From Bacteriovoracaceae bacterium UBA7317 (GTDB taxonomy: Bacteria; Bdellovibrionota; Bacteriovoracia; Bacteriovoracales; Bacteriovoracaceae), in assembly GCA_002474345.1 (NCBI GenBank), contig DKQD01000118.1:1-9794 (forward strand): 9,794 bases of DNA, in the 5' to 3' direction. Position numbers and translations under genes: made by a program. Position 1 is the stretch's first letter. Every line of letters begins with the position of its first letter. Below the pieces are notes generated by a model. That model made no database searches. It had not been told where the DNA came from and saw only the letters and a list, made by a program, of their open reading frames with translations. Shown piece after piece: positions 1 to 7,110 of this stretch.

Positions 1-23
1 ATGATATGGTCATTTTTAGTCAT
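1..23 (-). CDS. Possible start of the next operon gene (partial)
   Basis: An ATG at 23 on the minus strand opens a frame that stays open to the window edge and reads MTKNDHI. It begins 24 bases after the pdxA stop on the same strand, so it would be the next gene of the operon. The ribosome binding site is weak: only a GGA about 12 bases upstream. The peptide resembles the first residues of many UvrA proteins, where a short leader ending in D-x-I precedes the first conserved block. UvrA would also fit functionally with mfd upstream. Seven residues cannot establish identity, so no gene symbol is given. Confidence 0.3.
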
Positions 24-47
24 AAAAATAAAAGTCCATTGAGGAAA

Positions 48-983
48 TTAGAGAAGTTTATTTTGAATATTAAGTGATTTTTTTAGAAGATGGTAGCAAC
101 CAATGGGATTCGCTTTTCTTTTTCCATAAATGTCAAAGCCTGTTCCGTGATCAACACTCATTCGTAGAAAAGGGAGGCCAAAAGTCATATGAAGTCCAAC
201 TAAGCCATGTTTTTGTTTGAAGGGAGATAGCCCTTGATCATGGTACATATAAACGTAGAGTTGATGAGCTTCTTTTTTAGTTTTTTTAAGGTGAATTCCA
301 TCGCCAGGGATTGGTCCTTCAAATTTTATATGAGGGAAGATGTCTTTAAGATTCGCTATAGCGGTTTGTATTTCTTGTTCTTCCTCCCCAAGAAGTCCAT
401 TTTCACCTGCATGTGGATTTAGTCCTGAAATAAAAACTTCAGTTATAGGGCCGAAGTATTGTTTGAAGTGGACAATTGAATCAGAAACTTTTTCTATAAT
501 AACGTTGGATTTTATGAACTTGGAAACTTGACTTAGAGGGATGTGATCTGAAATTAATAATATATTTTCATTATTTGCAGAGAAAACCATTGATAAGTTT
601 TCTTTTTTAAAATAGCTTCTTAAAAACTCTGTATGACCCTTTACAAGTTTTCTTTCAAAGTAAAGTTGATCTTTTGAGGTTGGAAGGGTTAATAATATGT
701 CCTTTTCATTATTTATAAATTTTATCGCTTCTATTAATGCCACACTTGACTCAGGCACTGCAACCTTTTCTAAAAAAGAACACTTAAGAAGAGATTGACC
801 AATGAGAACAGATTTATTAGAGAAGGTATAATTCAGTTTCAGTAAGTTTAAAGTTTTTTCAAGAGACTCTTTGAAAACAAAAAAAAGGATATTCTTTTGC
901 TCTGGTGGTGATAAGAGAAGAAAACTTTTTAAAAATACTTCTATAGAAATAGAATTTTCATGGCCTTGTGTAACTAGAATCAT
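48..983 (-). CDS. pdxA: 4-hydroxythreonine-4-phosphate dehydrogenase (PdxA)
   Basis: PdxA is a cytoplasmic, metal- and NAD-dependent enzyme. It oxidises 4-phosphohydroxy-L-threonine, and the product condenses with deoxyxylulose phosphate (via PdxJ) in pyridoxal phosphate synthesis. The 311-residue protein carries the family blocks in order: KGHTEFL (115-121), a candidate metal ligand His147 in SDHIPL, NPHAGENGLLGEEE (189-202, ligand His191), MYHDQGLSPFK (246-256, ligand His248) and SVDHGTGFDIYGK (276-288). The spacing of the three histidines matches that in E. coli PdxA (166, 211, 266). The protein is somewhat short (usually about 330), and the N-terminal T-x-GDPAGIGPE signature is replaced by TQGHENSISIE (5-15), which is unusual. 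Its ATG overlaps the stop of the upstream surA-like gene (ATGA), suggesting translational coupling. The surA-pdxA pairing is also known from enterobacteria and supports PdxA over PdxA-like paralogues. Family assignment is firm; full activity is inferred. Confidence 0.93.
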   Translation of the reverse strand: MILVTQGHENSISIEVFLKSFLLLSPPEQKNILFFVFKESLEKTLNLLKLNYTFSNKSVLIGQSLLKCSFLEKVAVPESSVALIEAIKFINNEKDILLTLPTSKDQLYFERKLVKGHTEFLRSYFKKENLSMVFSANNENILLISDHIPLSQVSKFIKSNVIIEKVSDSIVHFKQYFGPITEVFISGLNPHAGENGLLGEEEQEIQTAIANLKDIFPHIKFEGPIPGDGIHLKKTKKEAHQLYVYMYHDQGLSPFKQKHGLVGLHMTFGLPFLRMSVDHGTGFDIYGKRKANPIGCYHLLKKSLNIQNKLL

Positions 984-1945
984 TTGCTTTTTACTTTTAA
1001 AGGGTTGAGAAAATATTTAATATGATATTGGTTTCTTTCCCTTTTTATCCAAGAAGTCATTACTTTTTTTGATTTCTTTCCAAATAATTCTTCTTTTAAT
1101 ACTTTCTTACTGTTTTTAAAGGAATTGCTTTCTTTAAGGTTTTTCTCTTTAATAAAAAAAGAAGTAAGTTTACCATTGCTATAATAAGGAAAGGAAAACT
1201 CTCCTTCTCCTAGGGGTTTAAGTATTGTTTGAATATTTTTACTTAATGCTTCTTCATTTAAATCACCAAGGTCCAGTTTTTCCAAGTTTGAAAAGCTGCT
1301 AGGAAGTATTCCTGTCGTATGATATTTTTTAATGACGTCTAAAAGCTTTTTCTTATTAACGGTACTTTCTGTTTTTGATTGAAAAGAATAACTAACCAGG
1401 TAGTAACTAAAAGAGATTGTTTTATTTGTGGATTGTTTTTTAATAAATAAATTTTTAAGTTCTTGGTCGCTAACATTCACTAACGGGGTAATATGTTTTA
1501 AAAAAAACTGCTGGTATTCAATACCTTCTCTCATTACTTCAAAATATTCCTTATAAGAAATTCCTTTGTTATCTAGAAAAGAAAGAAGTTGATCATGATT
1601 TAGTTTGAAGTTACTTTTAATCATGTTGATTCTGTCATCCACTGCTCTGTCTGAAATTTCGATACCAGCTTTTTTGAGTTTGTCCCTAATGAGAAATCGA
1701 TTAATAATAAGATCAATAAAATAGTTGGGTTTGGAGGTATCATTTGTATAGATATGTGGGGCGAGAAATTTTCTTGTTTCGTATGTATCACGTACCCTTT
1801 GAGTCATTGATTGAGTTATAATTTGTTCATTGAAAATTGCTAGAGTCTTATCAATTAAAACTGCCTCTGATTTTAATGAAGTAAGTATCGAAAAAGACAA
1901 GAAGCTTAAACTTAAAAGTTTAAAAAAATAGTATTGCTTGCTCAT
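980..1945 (-). CDS. surA: SurA-like periplasmic chaperone with degenerate parvulin domain
   Basis: This is a 321-residue secreted protein, probably an outer-membrane-protein chaperone of the SurA family. A signal peptide covers about residues 1-28: a short charged start, a hydrophobic stretch, and the likely cleavage site SEA|V. Residues about 29-165 match the SurA N-terminal chaperone domain, opening with DKTLAIFNEQIIT and followed by predicted helices including the LIINRFLIRDKLKKAGI block. Residues about 175-268 align in outline with one parvulin domain (SFSYYLVS, LDLGDLNEEAL, LKPLGEGEFSFP). The usual histidine after the first strand is Tyr, and the FGYHIIKV end motif is missing. Residues 280-313 look like the C-terminal SurA helix and strand that complete the chaperone core. 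E. coli SurA has two parvulin domains and 428 residues, so this is a one-domain form. AAGG lies 7 bases before the ATG. It follows the PPIC gene and overlaps pdxA by 4 bases. Confidence 0.8.
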   Translation of the reverse strand: MSKQYYFFKLLSLSFLSFSILTSLKSEAVLIDKTLAIFNEQIITQSMTQRVRDTYETRKFLAPHIYTNDTSKPNYFIDLIINRFLIRDKLKKAGIEISDRAVDDRINMIKSNFKLNHDQLLSFLDNKGISYKEYFEVMREGIEYQQFFLKHITPLVNVSDQELKNLFIKKQSTNKTISFSYYLVSYSFQSKTESTVNKKKLLDVIKKYHTTGILPSSFSNLEKLDLGDLNEEALSKNIQTILKPLGEGEFSFPYYSNGKLTSFFIKEKNLKESNSFKNSKKVLKEELFGKKSKKVMTSWIKRERNQYHIKYFLNPLKVKSK

Positions 1946-1985
1946 TGATTAACCTTGGGTAAAGGAGGTTATTCTTCAGAGCAGT

Positions 1986-2014
1986 AAAATACCTATTTTC
2001 ACCTATATTTGCAA
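1986..2014 (-). promoter_or_regulatory. Weak candidate promoter before surA-like gene
   Basis: On the minus strand, TTGCAA (2014-2009) and TATTTT (1991-1986) are separated by 17 bases and lie in the 76-base gap between the PPIC gene and the surA-like gene. Each box matches the sigma-70 consensus at four of six positions. In DNA this AT-rich such matches arise by chance, so read-through from upstream may be the main source of transcription. Confidence 0.25.
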
Positions 2015-2021
2015 GGTGTGT

Positions 2022-2861
2022 CTATTGAAGTTTTTTTGTTTTAATCTCAATAGAAGCATTATTTCTCATTTTTTCAAAATATTTTTGGATAACGATGTCT
2101 CGCTTAGAGTCAAACACCAATTTACTGTATAAAGGTTTATTAATTTTCTCATAACTTTTTGCAGCTAGAACTTTAATAATATGATAGCCAAATTGGGTCC
2201 TCACTGGAGGGCTAATGTAGCCAACACTTTTACCCTTGATAGCTTTAAAATACTCTGGGGCTAGTTGCGATGCAGGTTGAAAACCCATGTCGCCTCCAGT
2301 TTCAGAAGAAATACTTTGGGAGTACTTATTGGCCAATTCAGAAAATTTATTTGGATCTTTTTTTACTTCCTTAAAAACTTTAAGAGATTGAGCTAAAGCC
2401 GCTTTTGCTTCTACCTTGGTTTTTTTTACCCTTACTCTAAGAAGTATATGGGCAGTTCTGTATTCAGGGTTTTCTTTATAATACTTTTTGATGTCATCTT
2501 CTTTAACTTGGATTTTTTTAAGGCTTTTTTCTAGGTCTTTGGATATTTGAGCATGAAAGAGAATATCTTCAATTTTCCCTTTAATCACTGGGTTTTTTTC
2601 AATTTGATTTTTCTTAGCTTTTTCAATTCCCAATCTTCGATTTATTAAATCATTTAAAACCTTTTTTCGAGATACTTCTTGAGTTGTTACAACTCTTAAT
2701 CTCTGGATATATGCACTTTCTAGTTCAGCATGGGTAATATTAGTACCATTAACGACAGCGATCGTTTTATTGGCATCAATACTTTTTTCTTGTCCGAAAC
2801 AATAGGTGGAGCTTAAAAAAACTAACAAATGAAAAAAAAGATAATTTTTAATAATGGCCAT
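2022..2861 (-). CDS. Secreted PPIC-type (parvulin) peptidyl-prolyl cis-trans isomerase
   Basis: This 279-residue protein is probably a periplasmic foldase of the PrsA/SurA/PpiC group. An N-terminal hydrophobic segment (about 6-20) forms a signal peptide with a plausible cleavage near CFG|QE (residue 23). The Cys at 21 is preceded by STY, a poor lipobox, so lipoprotein status is unlikely but not excluded. Residues about 32-130 form a SurA-N-like helical chaperone region (IAVVNGTNITHAELE, then DLINRRLGIEKAKK). A complete parvulin domain follows at about 134-235, with RTAHILL (His138), GGDMGF (189-194) and QFGYHIIKV (223-231, His227). These are the residues that line the parvulin active site. 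The start is supported by AAGGA 6 bases upstream. It lies between mfd and the surA-like gene on the same strand. The family is clear; substrates are unknown, probably outer-membrane or secreted proteins. Confidence 0.88.
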   Translation of the reverse strand: MAIIKNYLFFHLLVFLSSTYCFGQEKSIDANKTIAVVNGTNITHAELESAYIQRLRVVTTQEVSRKKVLNDLINRRLGIEKAKKNQIEKNPVIKGKIEDILFHAQISKDLEKSLKKIQVKEDDIKKYYKENPEYRTAHILLRVRVKKTKVEAKAALAQSLKVFKEVKKDPNKFSELANKYSQSISSETGGDMGFQPASQLAPEYFKAIKGKSVGYISPPVRTQFGYHIIKVLAAKSYEKINKPLYSKLVFDSKRDIVIQKYFEKMRNNASIEIKTKKLQ

Positions 2862-2879
2862 GATATTTCCTTATTCTCC

Positions 2880-2896
2880 GCTTATGTATAATAAGC
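2880..2896 (-). repeat. Small perfect inverted repeat in PPIC gene leader
   Basis: GCTTAT and ATAAGC form a perfect 6-base inverted repeat around a 5-base loop, 18 bases upstream of the PPIC start codon. No T-run follows on either strand, so it is not a typical intrinsic terminator. It lies between a candidate -10 box and the ribosome binding site, and might be a transcript-stabilising hairpin, an operator half-site pair, or chance. Confidence 0.3.
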
Positions 2897-2911
2897 ATTT
2901 CGAGAGTGGTG

Positions 2912-2917
2912 ATTATA
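2912..2917 (-). promoter_or_regulatory. Candidate -10 element for PPIC-surA-pdxA
   Basis: A perfect TATAAT on the minus strand lies in the 78-base gap after mfd, about 50 bases before the PPIC start. No good -35 box sits 16-18 bases upstream, where the sequence is T-rich and overlaps the mfd stop. It could serve as an internal promoter that uncouples the periplasmic genes from mfd, but the evidence is one hexamer in AT-rich DNA. Confidence 0.3.
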
Positions 2918-2939
2918 ACTTTAAAAAGAAGTTAAAAAA

Positions 2940-5900
2940 CTAGCTTGTAGGCAGAATTTTATTAGAAAGAATTTGAGCAAAATCACGAATATTTTCCTGA
3001 CTTAATTGATCTTTAAAGGAGCAGTTTACTTGATAATTCGGATTAAATTGGTAGACTTTTGGTCTTTCCATGAAAAAACTAACGATGTTGTTTCTTAGAG
3101 TTTCATTAGAGTTTATTATTTTTTCATCGAAAGATATCAGGATGTTTTTTGCAGTTATTTTAAAAGATGTCATGGCAAGGTTTTGAAGTATTAGCCTGCA
3201 TTCTAGAATGAGAAAGAGATTTTGAACTTCTTGAGGAAAACTTCCATAAACATCAATTAGAATGTCCTTATTGGTTTCCAAGTTATCTAAAGTACTACAA
3301 TTAGATAGCCTTTTATATTGTTTTAATCTTTCTGCATCATCATTTATGTATGATTTGGGGATAAAAGATGGGAATTGAGTGGTAACCTCCAAGTCAGTTG
3401 TAAGTGAAACTTTTTCACCTCTAAGTTCATTGACTGCTTCTTTTAAGAGTTCCATATAAAGTTCTAAGCCAACTGCTTCCACATGTCCTGATTGGTTTCC
3501 GCCTAAGATATCACCGGCTCCTCTAATTTCTAGGTCTGAGGATGCGATAGAGAAACCTGAACCCATATCTGCGTAGGTTTGGAGAGCTTTAAGTCTTCTT
3601 GTCGCAATAGGAGACAATACTTTTTGATTAGGAATTATAAAGTAGGCATAGGCTTTACGATCAGAACGCCCTATTCTCCCTCTTAATTGATGTAGTTGAG
3701 ACAAACCGAAGGTATCGGCTCGATCAATAATAATAGTATTTGCGTTAGGTATATCGATACCTGATTCTATAATTGTAGTCGAAATGAGTATATCAAATTT
3801 ACCCAAATAAAACTCTTTCATCTTTTTTTCAAGTTCACTTTCTTTCATTTGTCCGTGAGCAAATACTATGTTGGATTCTGGAACAAGTTCCTTGATTTTT
3901 GAAGCATATATTTCTATATCACTTACTCTATTGTGGACAATAAAGACTTGACCACCCCTCTTTAATTCCTTTTCAATCGCCTTTTTTAGGGTCTTCTTGT
4001 CTTCTTTAACTAAGTAGGTCTTAATTGATTGCCTTTTGGGAGGAGCCGTTTGAATAAGAGATAGATCTTTTAGCCCTAAAAAAGCTAATTGAAGAGTTCT
4101 AGGTATAGGTGTTGCAGTTAAAGTTAAAAAATCAACTGAGGTTTTTAATAATTTTAATTTTTCTTTGTGACCTACTCCAAATCTTTGCTCTTCATCTACT
4201 ATAACTAAACCCAGGTCTTTGTAGATTACAGAATCTGAGAGAAGTTTGTGAGTTCCAATTAATATGTCAACTTTACCACACTTAAGTGCTTCTTTGATTT
4301 CTTTAGTTTCCTTTGGACTTTTAAATCGGGATAAAAGCTCTATATTAACAGGAAATTTCTTAAATCTTTGTAAAAAGGAATTGTAGTGTTGAAAAGCCAA
4401 AATGGTAGTTGGAACCAAAATAGCAACTTGTTTTCCATCTAATACTGCTTTAAAGCTTGCACGCATGGCTACTTCTGTTTTTCCGAAACCTACATCTCCA
4501 CATACCAAATAATCCATTGGAGATTTTTTTTGCATTTCCGATAATACATTTTCGATTGCATTAAGTTGATCAGGGGTTTCATCAAAAGGAAATGCTAATT
4601 CAAACTCTTTAAAATGATGGTCGGGCTCTGAAAACGAGTATGCATTGGTCAATTTTCTTTTAGCTTGCAGTTCTAATAAATCAAAAGCAAGTTCTTTCGC
4701 TGCTTTTTTTGCCCTTGACTTGAGTTGAATAAACTTATTATTTCTTAGATTTGCAACCTTTGTTTGTGAAGCACTATCTGCATGCTTTTGAATTAAATTC
4801 ATTTTGTAAACTGGAACATAAACTTTGTCATTTTGAGCATATTTGATAACGAGGTAATCACTTTCGTTACCACCCATGTTGATAGACTCTAAGCCAAGGT
4901 ATTCCCCTACTCCGTGTTTACTGTGAATTATATAATCACCAGTTTTTAAAGTTGATATCTGTTCAGCAAACAGATCAATGCTTTTCTTACTTACATTTTT
5001 AATCTTTTTCTTTTTGGAACCAAAAATATCAGCATCAGCTAAAACAAGTGTCCTTTCTGCTTTGTAAAAAAAACCTTCATCTATTTTACTTTTGAGGTAA
5101 GTTAACGATTGATTTTGATCAAAGTTAGTTTCATTAATAAAAAACTGGAATTCTTTTAGAGATTCATTATTCTTATAACAAAAAATAACTTTTCCCTCTT
5201 TAATCAAAAAGTTATTTAGAAAACTAAAAACTTTAGAGATATAATCCCGTCTTTCTTTATAGGGACCTATATTTCTTGTAATAAATTGTTTTGAAGATTC
5301 GAAAGAAAATAAAATAGAATTTTGTAGAGAAAAATCAAGGTCTGTTGAAATTGATACCTCATTTGTTTGAATTGAATAAGGTATTTTACGATAAGAGTCA
5401 ATGGCTTCAAAGTTATAAAGGGTGTTGGGGTGAGAAAGAACAATGTCATTTTCTTGGTCTTCAGAGACTTCTTCAAAGTTTTCTCTTAACTCCTCTTTAT
5501 ATTCAAATATTGATTGGAAAGATTTTTCCTTTTCAATAAAAGTGACTACAGTATCTTCTCTGTTAAAGTAATTTAAAATGGTAGAAGTTTCGTTAAAAAA
5601 GAGTGGTAGAAAGACAGGATAGTTTTCAAAAAGTTGGTTCTGAGATAAATGTGAAAAGATTCTTTTTCTTGTTTCAAACTTTTCCCTTTGAGAAGCATCT
5701 GGCATTGGAATATTTTCTCTCAATTTTGAATGAAAACCTTTTTGAAGGAGTGCTTGAGGAGTTGGGCCAATAAAGATTTTTTCAATTGAGCTTTTTCGTA
5801 TGGTTTTTTGAGTTTGAATATCAATGTGGTGAATTTCTTCGATCATGTCATCGTAGTACTGAATCCTTATGGCGTAATCAGAGATGGGGAATATGTCGAA

Positions 5901-6446
5901 GATCTCACCTTTTTGACAAAAAGTACCTGGTTCTTCAGTTGAGGTTGCTGGTTGATAGCCCAGTGATACTAATTTAGTTGATAGATCATAAGGAGAAATA
6001 ATATCTGAGCATTTAAGTTCAGTTCTTAGTTCGTTGAAAAAACTTGGAGGAGGAACTTTTAGGAAGAAAGCTTCTAGTGTGCAAACGAGGATGGTTTTTT
6101 TTTCTGAAACTAAGGAATGATCTAAAAGAGAAAATCTTTTATAGAGATCCTTTTCAGATGACAATATCTTTGTATACGGGTTGGTTTCTAATCCAGGGAA
6201 GTAATCTATATAATAATCTGGGCTAAATTTTTTGCAGTTTTCATAAAAAGCCTCAGCAGAATCCGCGCTAGGCAGGATAACCAAGTGGTTTTTCTTAGAA
6301 AGAAGGCTATATTTTTGAGTTAAAAGGTTTTTAAAAAGGAAACACCATTGACTCGGTGAAGGTCCAGTAATGCTAAGTTCTTTGTCGAAAGACTTTTGAT
6401 CCCATTCATTGAACTTTTGTAAAAGAGAATTAAAAAACTGCATCAT
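2940..6446 (-). CDS. mfd: Transcription-repair coupling factor (Mfd)
   Basis: Mfd is an ATP-dependent DNA translocase that displaces RNA polymerase stalled at lesions and recruits UvrA for nucleotide excision repair. The 1168-residue length is normal (E. coli 1148). Domains in order: a UvrB-like, non-helicase N-terminal module (about 50-230, with FPGLETNPY at 83-91 and GYQPATSTEEPGTF at 163-176); a divergent middle region; the CarD-like RNA polymerase interaction domain (about 495-560, TGDYIIHSKHGVGEYLG); then a RecG-like motor with Walker A GDVGFGKTE (650-658), DEEQ (751-754), TATPIPRT (777-784), STTIIESGIDIPNAN (889-903) and QLRGRIGR (920-927). The TRG region follows (about 940-1000, including SSDLEIRGAGDILGG), then the C-terminal UvrA-masking domain. 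No motor motif is missing. Tandem ATGs (6446, 6443) begin the gene; a GGA 7 bases before the second favours 6443 slightly. It is the first gene of the minus-strand group. Confidence 0.97.
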   Translation of the reverse strand: MMQFFNSLLQKFNEWDQKSFDKELSITGPSPSQWCFLFKNLLTQKYSLLSKKNHLVILPSADSAEAFYENCKKFSPDYYIDYFPGLETNPYTKILSSEKDLYKRFSLLDHSLVSEKKTILVCTLEAFFLKVPPPSFFNELRTELKCSDIISPYDLSTKLVSLGYQPATSTEEPGTFCQKGEIFDIFPISDYAIRIQYYDDMIEEIHHIDIQTQKTIRKSSIEKIFIGPTPQALLQKGFHSKLRENIPMPDASQREKFETRKRIFSHLSQNQLFENYPVFLPLFFNETSTILNYFNREDTVVTFIEKEKSFQSIFEYKEELRENFEEVSEDQENDIVLSHPNTLYNFEAIDSYRKIPYSIQTNEVSISTDLDFSLQNSILFSFESSKQFITRNIGPYKERRDYISKVFSFLNNFLIKEGKVIFCYKNNESLKEFQFFINETNFDQNQSLTYLKSKIDEGFFYKAERTLVLADADIFGSKKKKIKNVSKKSIDLFAEQISTLKTGDYIIHSKHGVGEYLGLESINMGGNESDYLVIKYAQNDKVYVPVYKMNLIQKHADSASQTKVANLRNNKFIQLKSRAKKAAKELAFDLLELQAKRKLTNAYSFSEPDHHFKEFELAFPFDETPDQLNAIENVLSEMQKKSPMDYLVCGDVGFGKTEVAMRASFKAVLDGKQVAILVPTTILAFQHYNSFLQRFKKFPVNIELLSRFKSPKETKEIKEALKCGKVDILIGTHKLLSDSVIYKDLGLVIVDEEQRFGVGHKEKLKLLKTSVDFLTLTATPIPRTLQLAFLGLKDLSLIQTAPPKRQSIKTYLVKEDKKTLKKAIEKELKRGGQVFIVHNRVSDIEIYASKIKELVPESNIVFAHGQMKESELEKKMKEFYLGKFDILISTTIIESGIDIPNANTIIIDRADTFGLSQLHQLRGRIGRSDRKAYAYFIIPNQKVLSPIATRRLKALQTYADMGSGFSIASSDLEIRGAGDILGGNQSGHVEAVGLELYMELLKEAVNELRGEKVSLTTDLEVTTQFPSFIPKSYINDDAERLKQYKRLSNCSTLDNLETNKDILIDVYGSFPQEVQNLFLILECRLILQNLAMTSFKITAKNILISFDEKIINSNETLRNNIVSFFMERPKVYQFNPNYQVNCSFKDQLSQENIRDFAQILSNKILPTS

Positions 6447-6489
6447 TTTTTCCAGAAAAGAGGCATTATTGGCGGTTTAAAGATTCTTC

Positions 6490-6519
6490 TTATTAGTACA
6501 AATTTGAATTTTTTGGCAA
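6490..6519 (-). promoter_or_regulatory. Candidate promoter for mfd
   Basis: On the minus strand, TTGCCA (6519-6514) resembles a -35 box. TAATAA (6495-6490), 18 bases downstream, is a poor -10 match. The pair would give a leader of roughly 36 bases before mfd. It is the best placed candidate in the intergenic region on this strand, but the -10 agreement is only three of six positions. Confidence 0.3.
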
Positions 6520-6533
6520 TGGGTATTAATAAT

Positions 6534-6562
6534 TTTGCACAGCAAATATAAACTTTTATGAT
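6534..6562 (+). promoter_or_regulatory. Candidate sigma-70 promoter for the nuo operon
   Basis: TTTGCA (6534-6539) and TATGAT (6557-6562) are separated by 17 bases. They match the -35 and -10 consensus at four and five of six positions. Transcription would start near 6569, just after or within a run of nine T, leaving a leader of about 100 bases before nuoA. It is the strongest plus-strand match seen between mfd and nuoA. Confidence 0.45.
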
Positions 6563-6640
6563 TTTTTTTTAATTTTCTTCTCGTAAAAAAATACTCTTTA
6601 TGGTTCCAACGTGGTATCATTCGCATTGGTAGTATCGATT

Positions 6641-6661
6641 AAATCTAGATCTTGGAGATTT
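6641..6661 (+). promoter_or_regulatory. nuoA ribosome binding site within a small inverted repeat
   Basis: GGAG (6654-6657) lies 9 bases before the ATG at 6667 and decides the nuoA start. It overlaps an inverted repeat, AAATCT (6641-6646) and AGATTT (6656-6661), with a 9-base loop holding the two G residues. The stem has a single G-C pair, so any masking of the ribosome binding site would be weak. The ribosome binding site itself is much better supported than the hairpin. Confidence 0.55.
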
Positions 6662-6666
6662 TAAAT

Positions 6667-7086
6667 ATGGCGTTAGAAAAACTAGACGTCTATTGGCCCA
6701 TTTTGATCCTTATGGCATTTGGTGCGCTGCTCGTTGTAGGGGCTCTGATTGTCTCTAAAATAATTAGCCCACAAAAGCCAACAGAGTTAAAAAGGCAGGC
6801 TTATGAGTGTGGTGAGGACCCCGTAGGTAATGCTTGGGCGCTCTTCAACATGAGATTCTATGTTATAGGTCTTATTTTTATTATATTTGACGTCGAATCA
6901 GCTTTAATGTTCCCTGTCGTTTCAGTCTTTAAAAAAATGAACGAAATTGGCCGGGGAGGCTTGGTTTTAGTTGAAATTGTCATCTTCCTCTTTGTCCTCA
7001 TTGCTGGTGTTGCCTATTGTTGGAGAAAAGGTGATTTAGATTGGGTAAGAAGTTTTCAGACTCCAGATAAAGAAAAGGAAAGTTGA
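6667..7086 (+). CDS. nuoA: NADH-quinone oxidoreductase subunit A (NuoA)
   Basis: NuoA is a small membrane subunit of respiratory complex I, next to the quinone site, and helps link the peripheral and membrane arms. The 139-residue protein has three membrane segments (about 10-33, 62-86 and 98-119). It carries the family signature in the loop and second helix: AYECGEDPVGNAWALFNMRFY (45-65, shown here as key residues Glu47, Cys48, Gly49) followed by IFDVESALMFP (73-83, Asp75 and Glu77). The ATG at 6667 is chosen over an in-frame TTG at 6652, because the TTG overlaps the GGAG that serves the ATG and has no good site of its own. Its ATG is 220 bases from the mfd start, which is divergent. It is followed by nuoH after 24 bases, not by nuoB as in most operons. 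Confidence 0.95.
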   Translation: MALEKLDVYWPILILMAFGALLVVGALIVSKIISPQKPTELKRQAYECGEDPVGNAWALFNMRFYVIGLIFIIFDVESALMFPVVSVFKKMNEIGRGGLVLVEIVIFLFVLIAGVAYCWRKGDLDWVRSFQTPDKEKES

Positions 7087-7110
7087 GTAAGAAAAGCTTA
7101 AGGGAAAGAG

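Noticed and set aside
234..531. Two plus-strand open frames inside pdxA
   Set aside because: They lie antisense to conserved PdxA coding sequence, have no recognisable domains and overlap each other.
5267..6226. Several frames of 60-69 codons in other frames of mfd
   Set aside because: They are short, low-complexity in composition and lie in the AT-rich middle and N-terminal parts of a clear mfd gene.
6561..6578. T-rich run as a possible terminator
   Set aside because: There is no G-C stem before it and no plus-strand gene upstream; it lies in the divergent promoter region.
6652..6666. TTG start that would lengthen NuoA by five residues
   Set aside because: The TTG overlaps the GGAG that is well spaced for the ATG at 6667, and no good ribosome binding site precedes the TTG.
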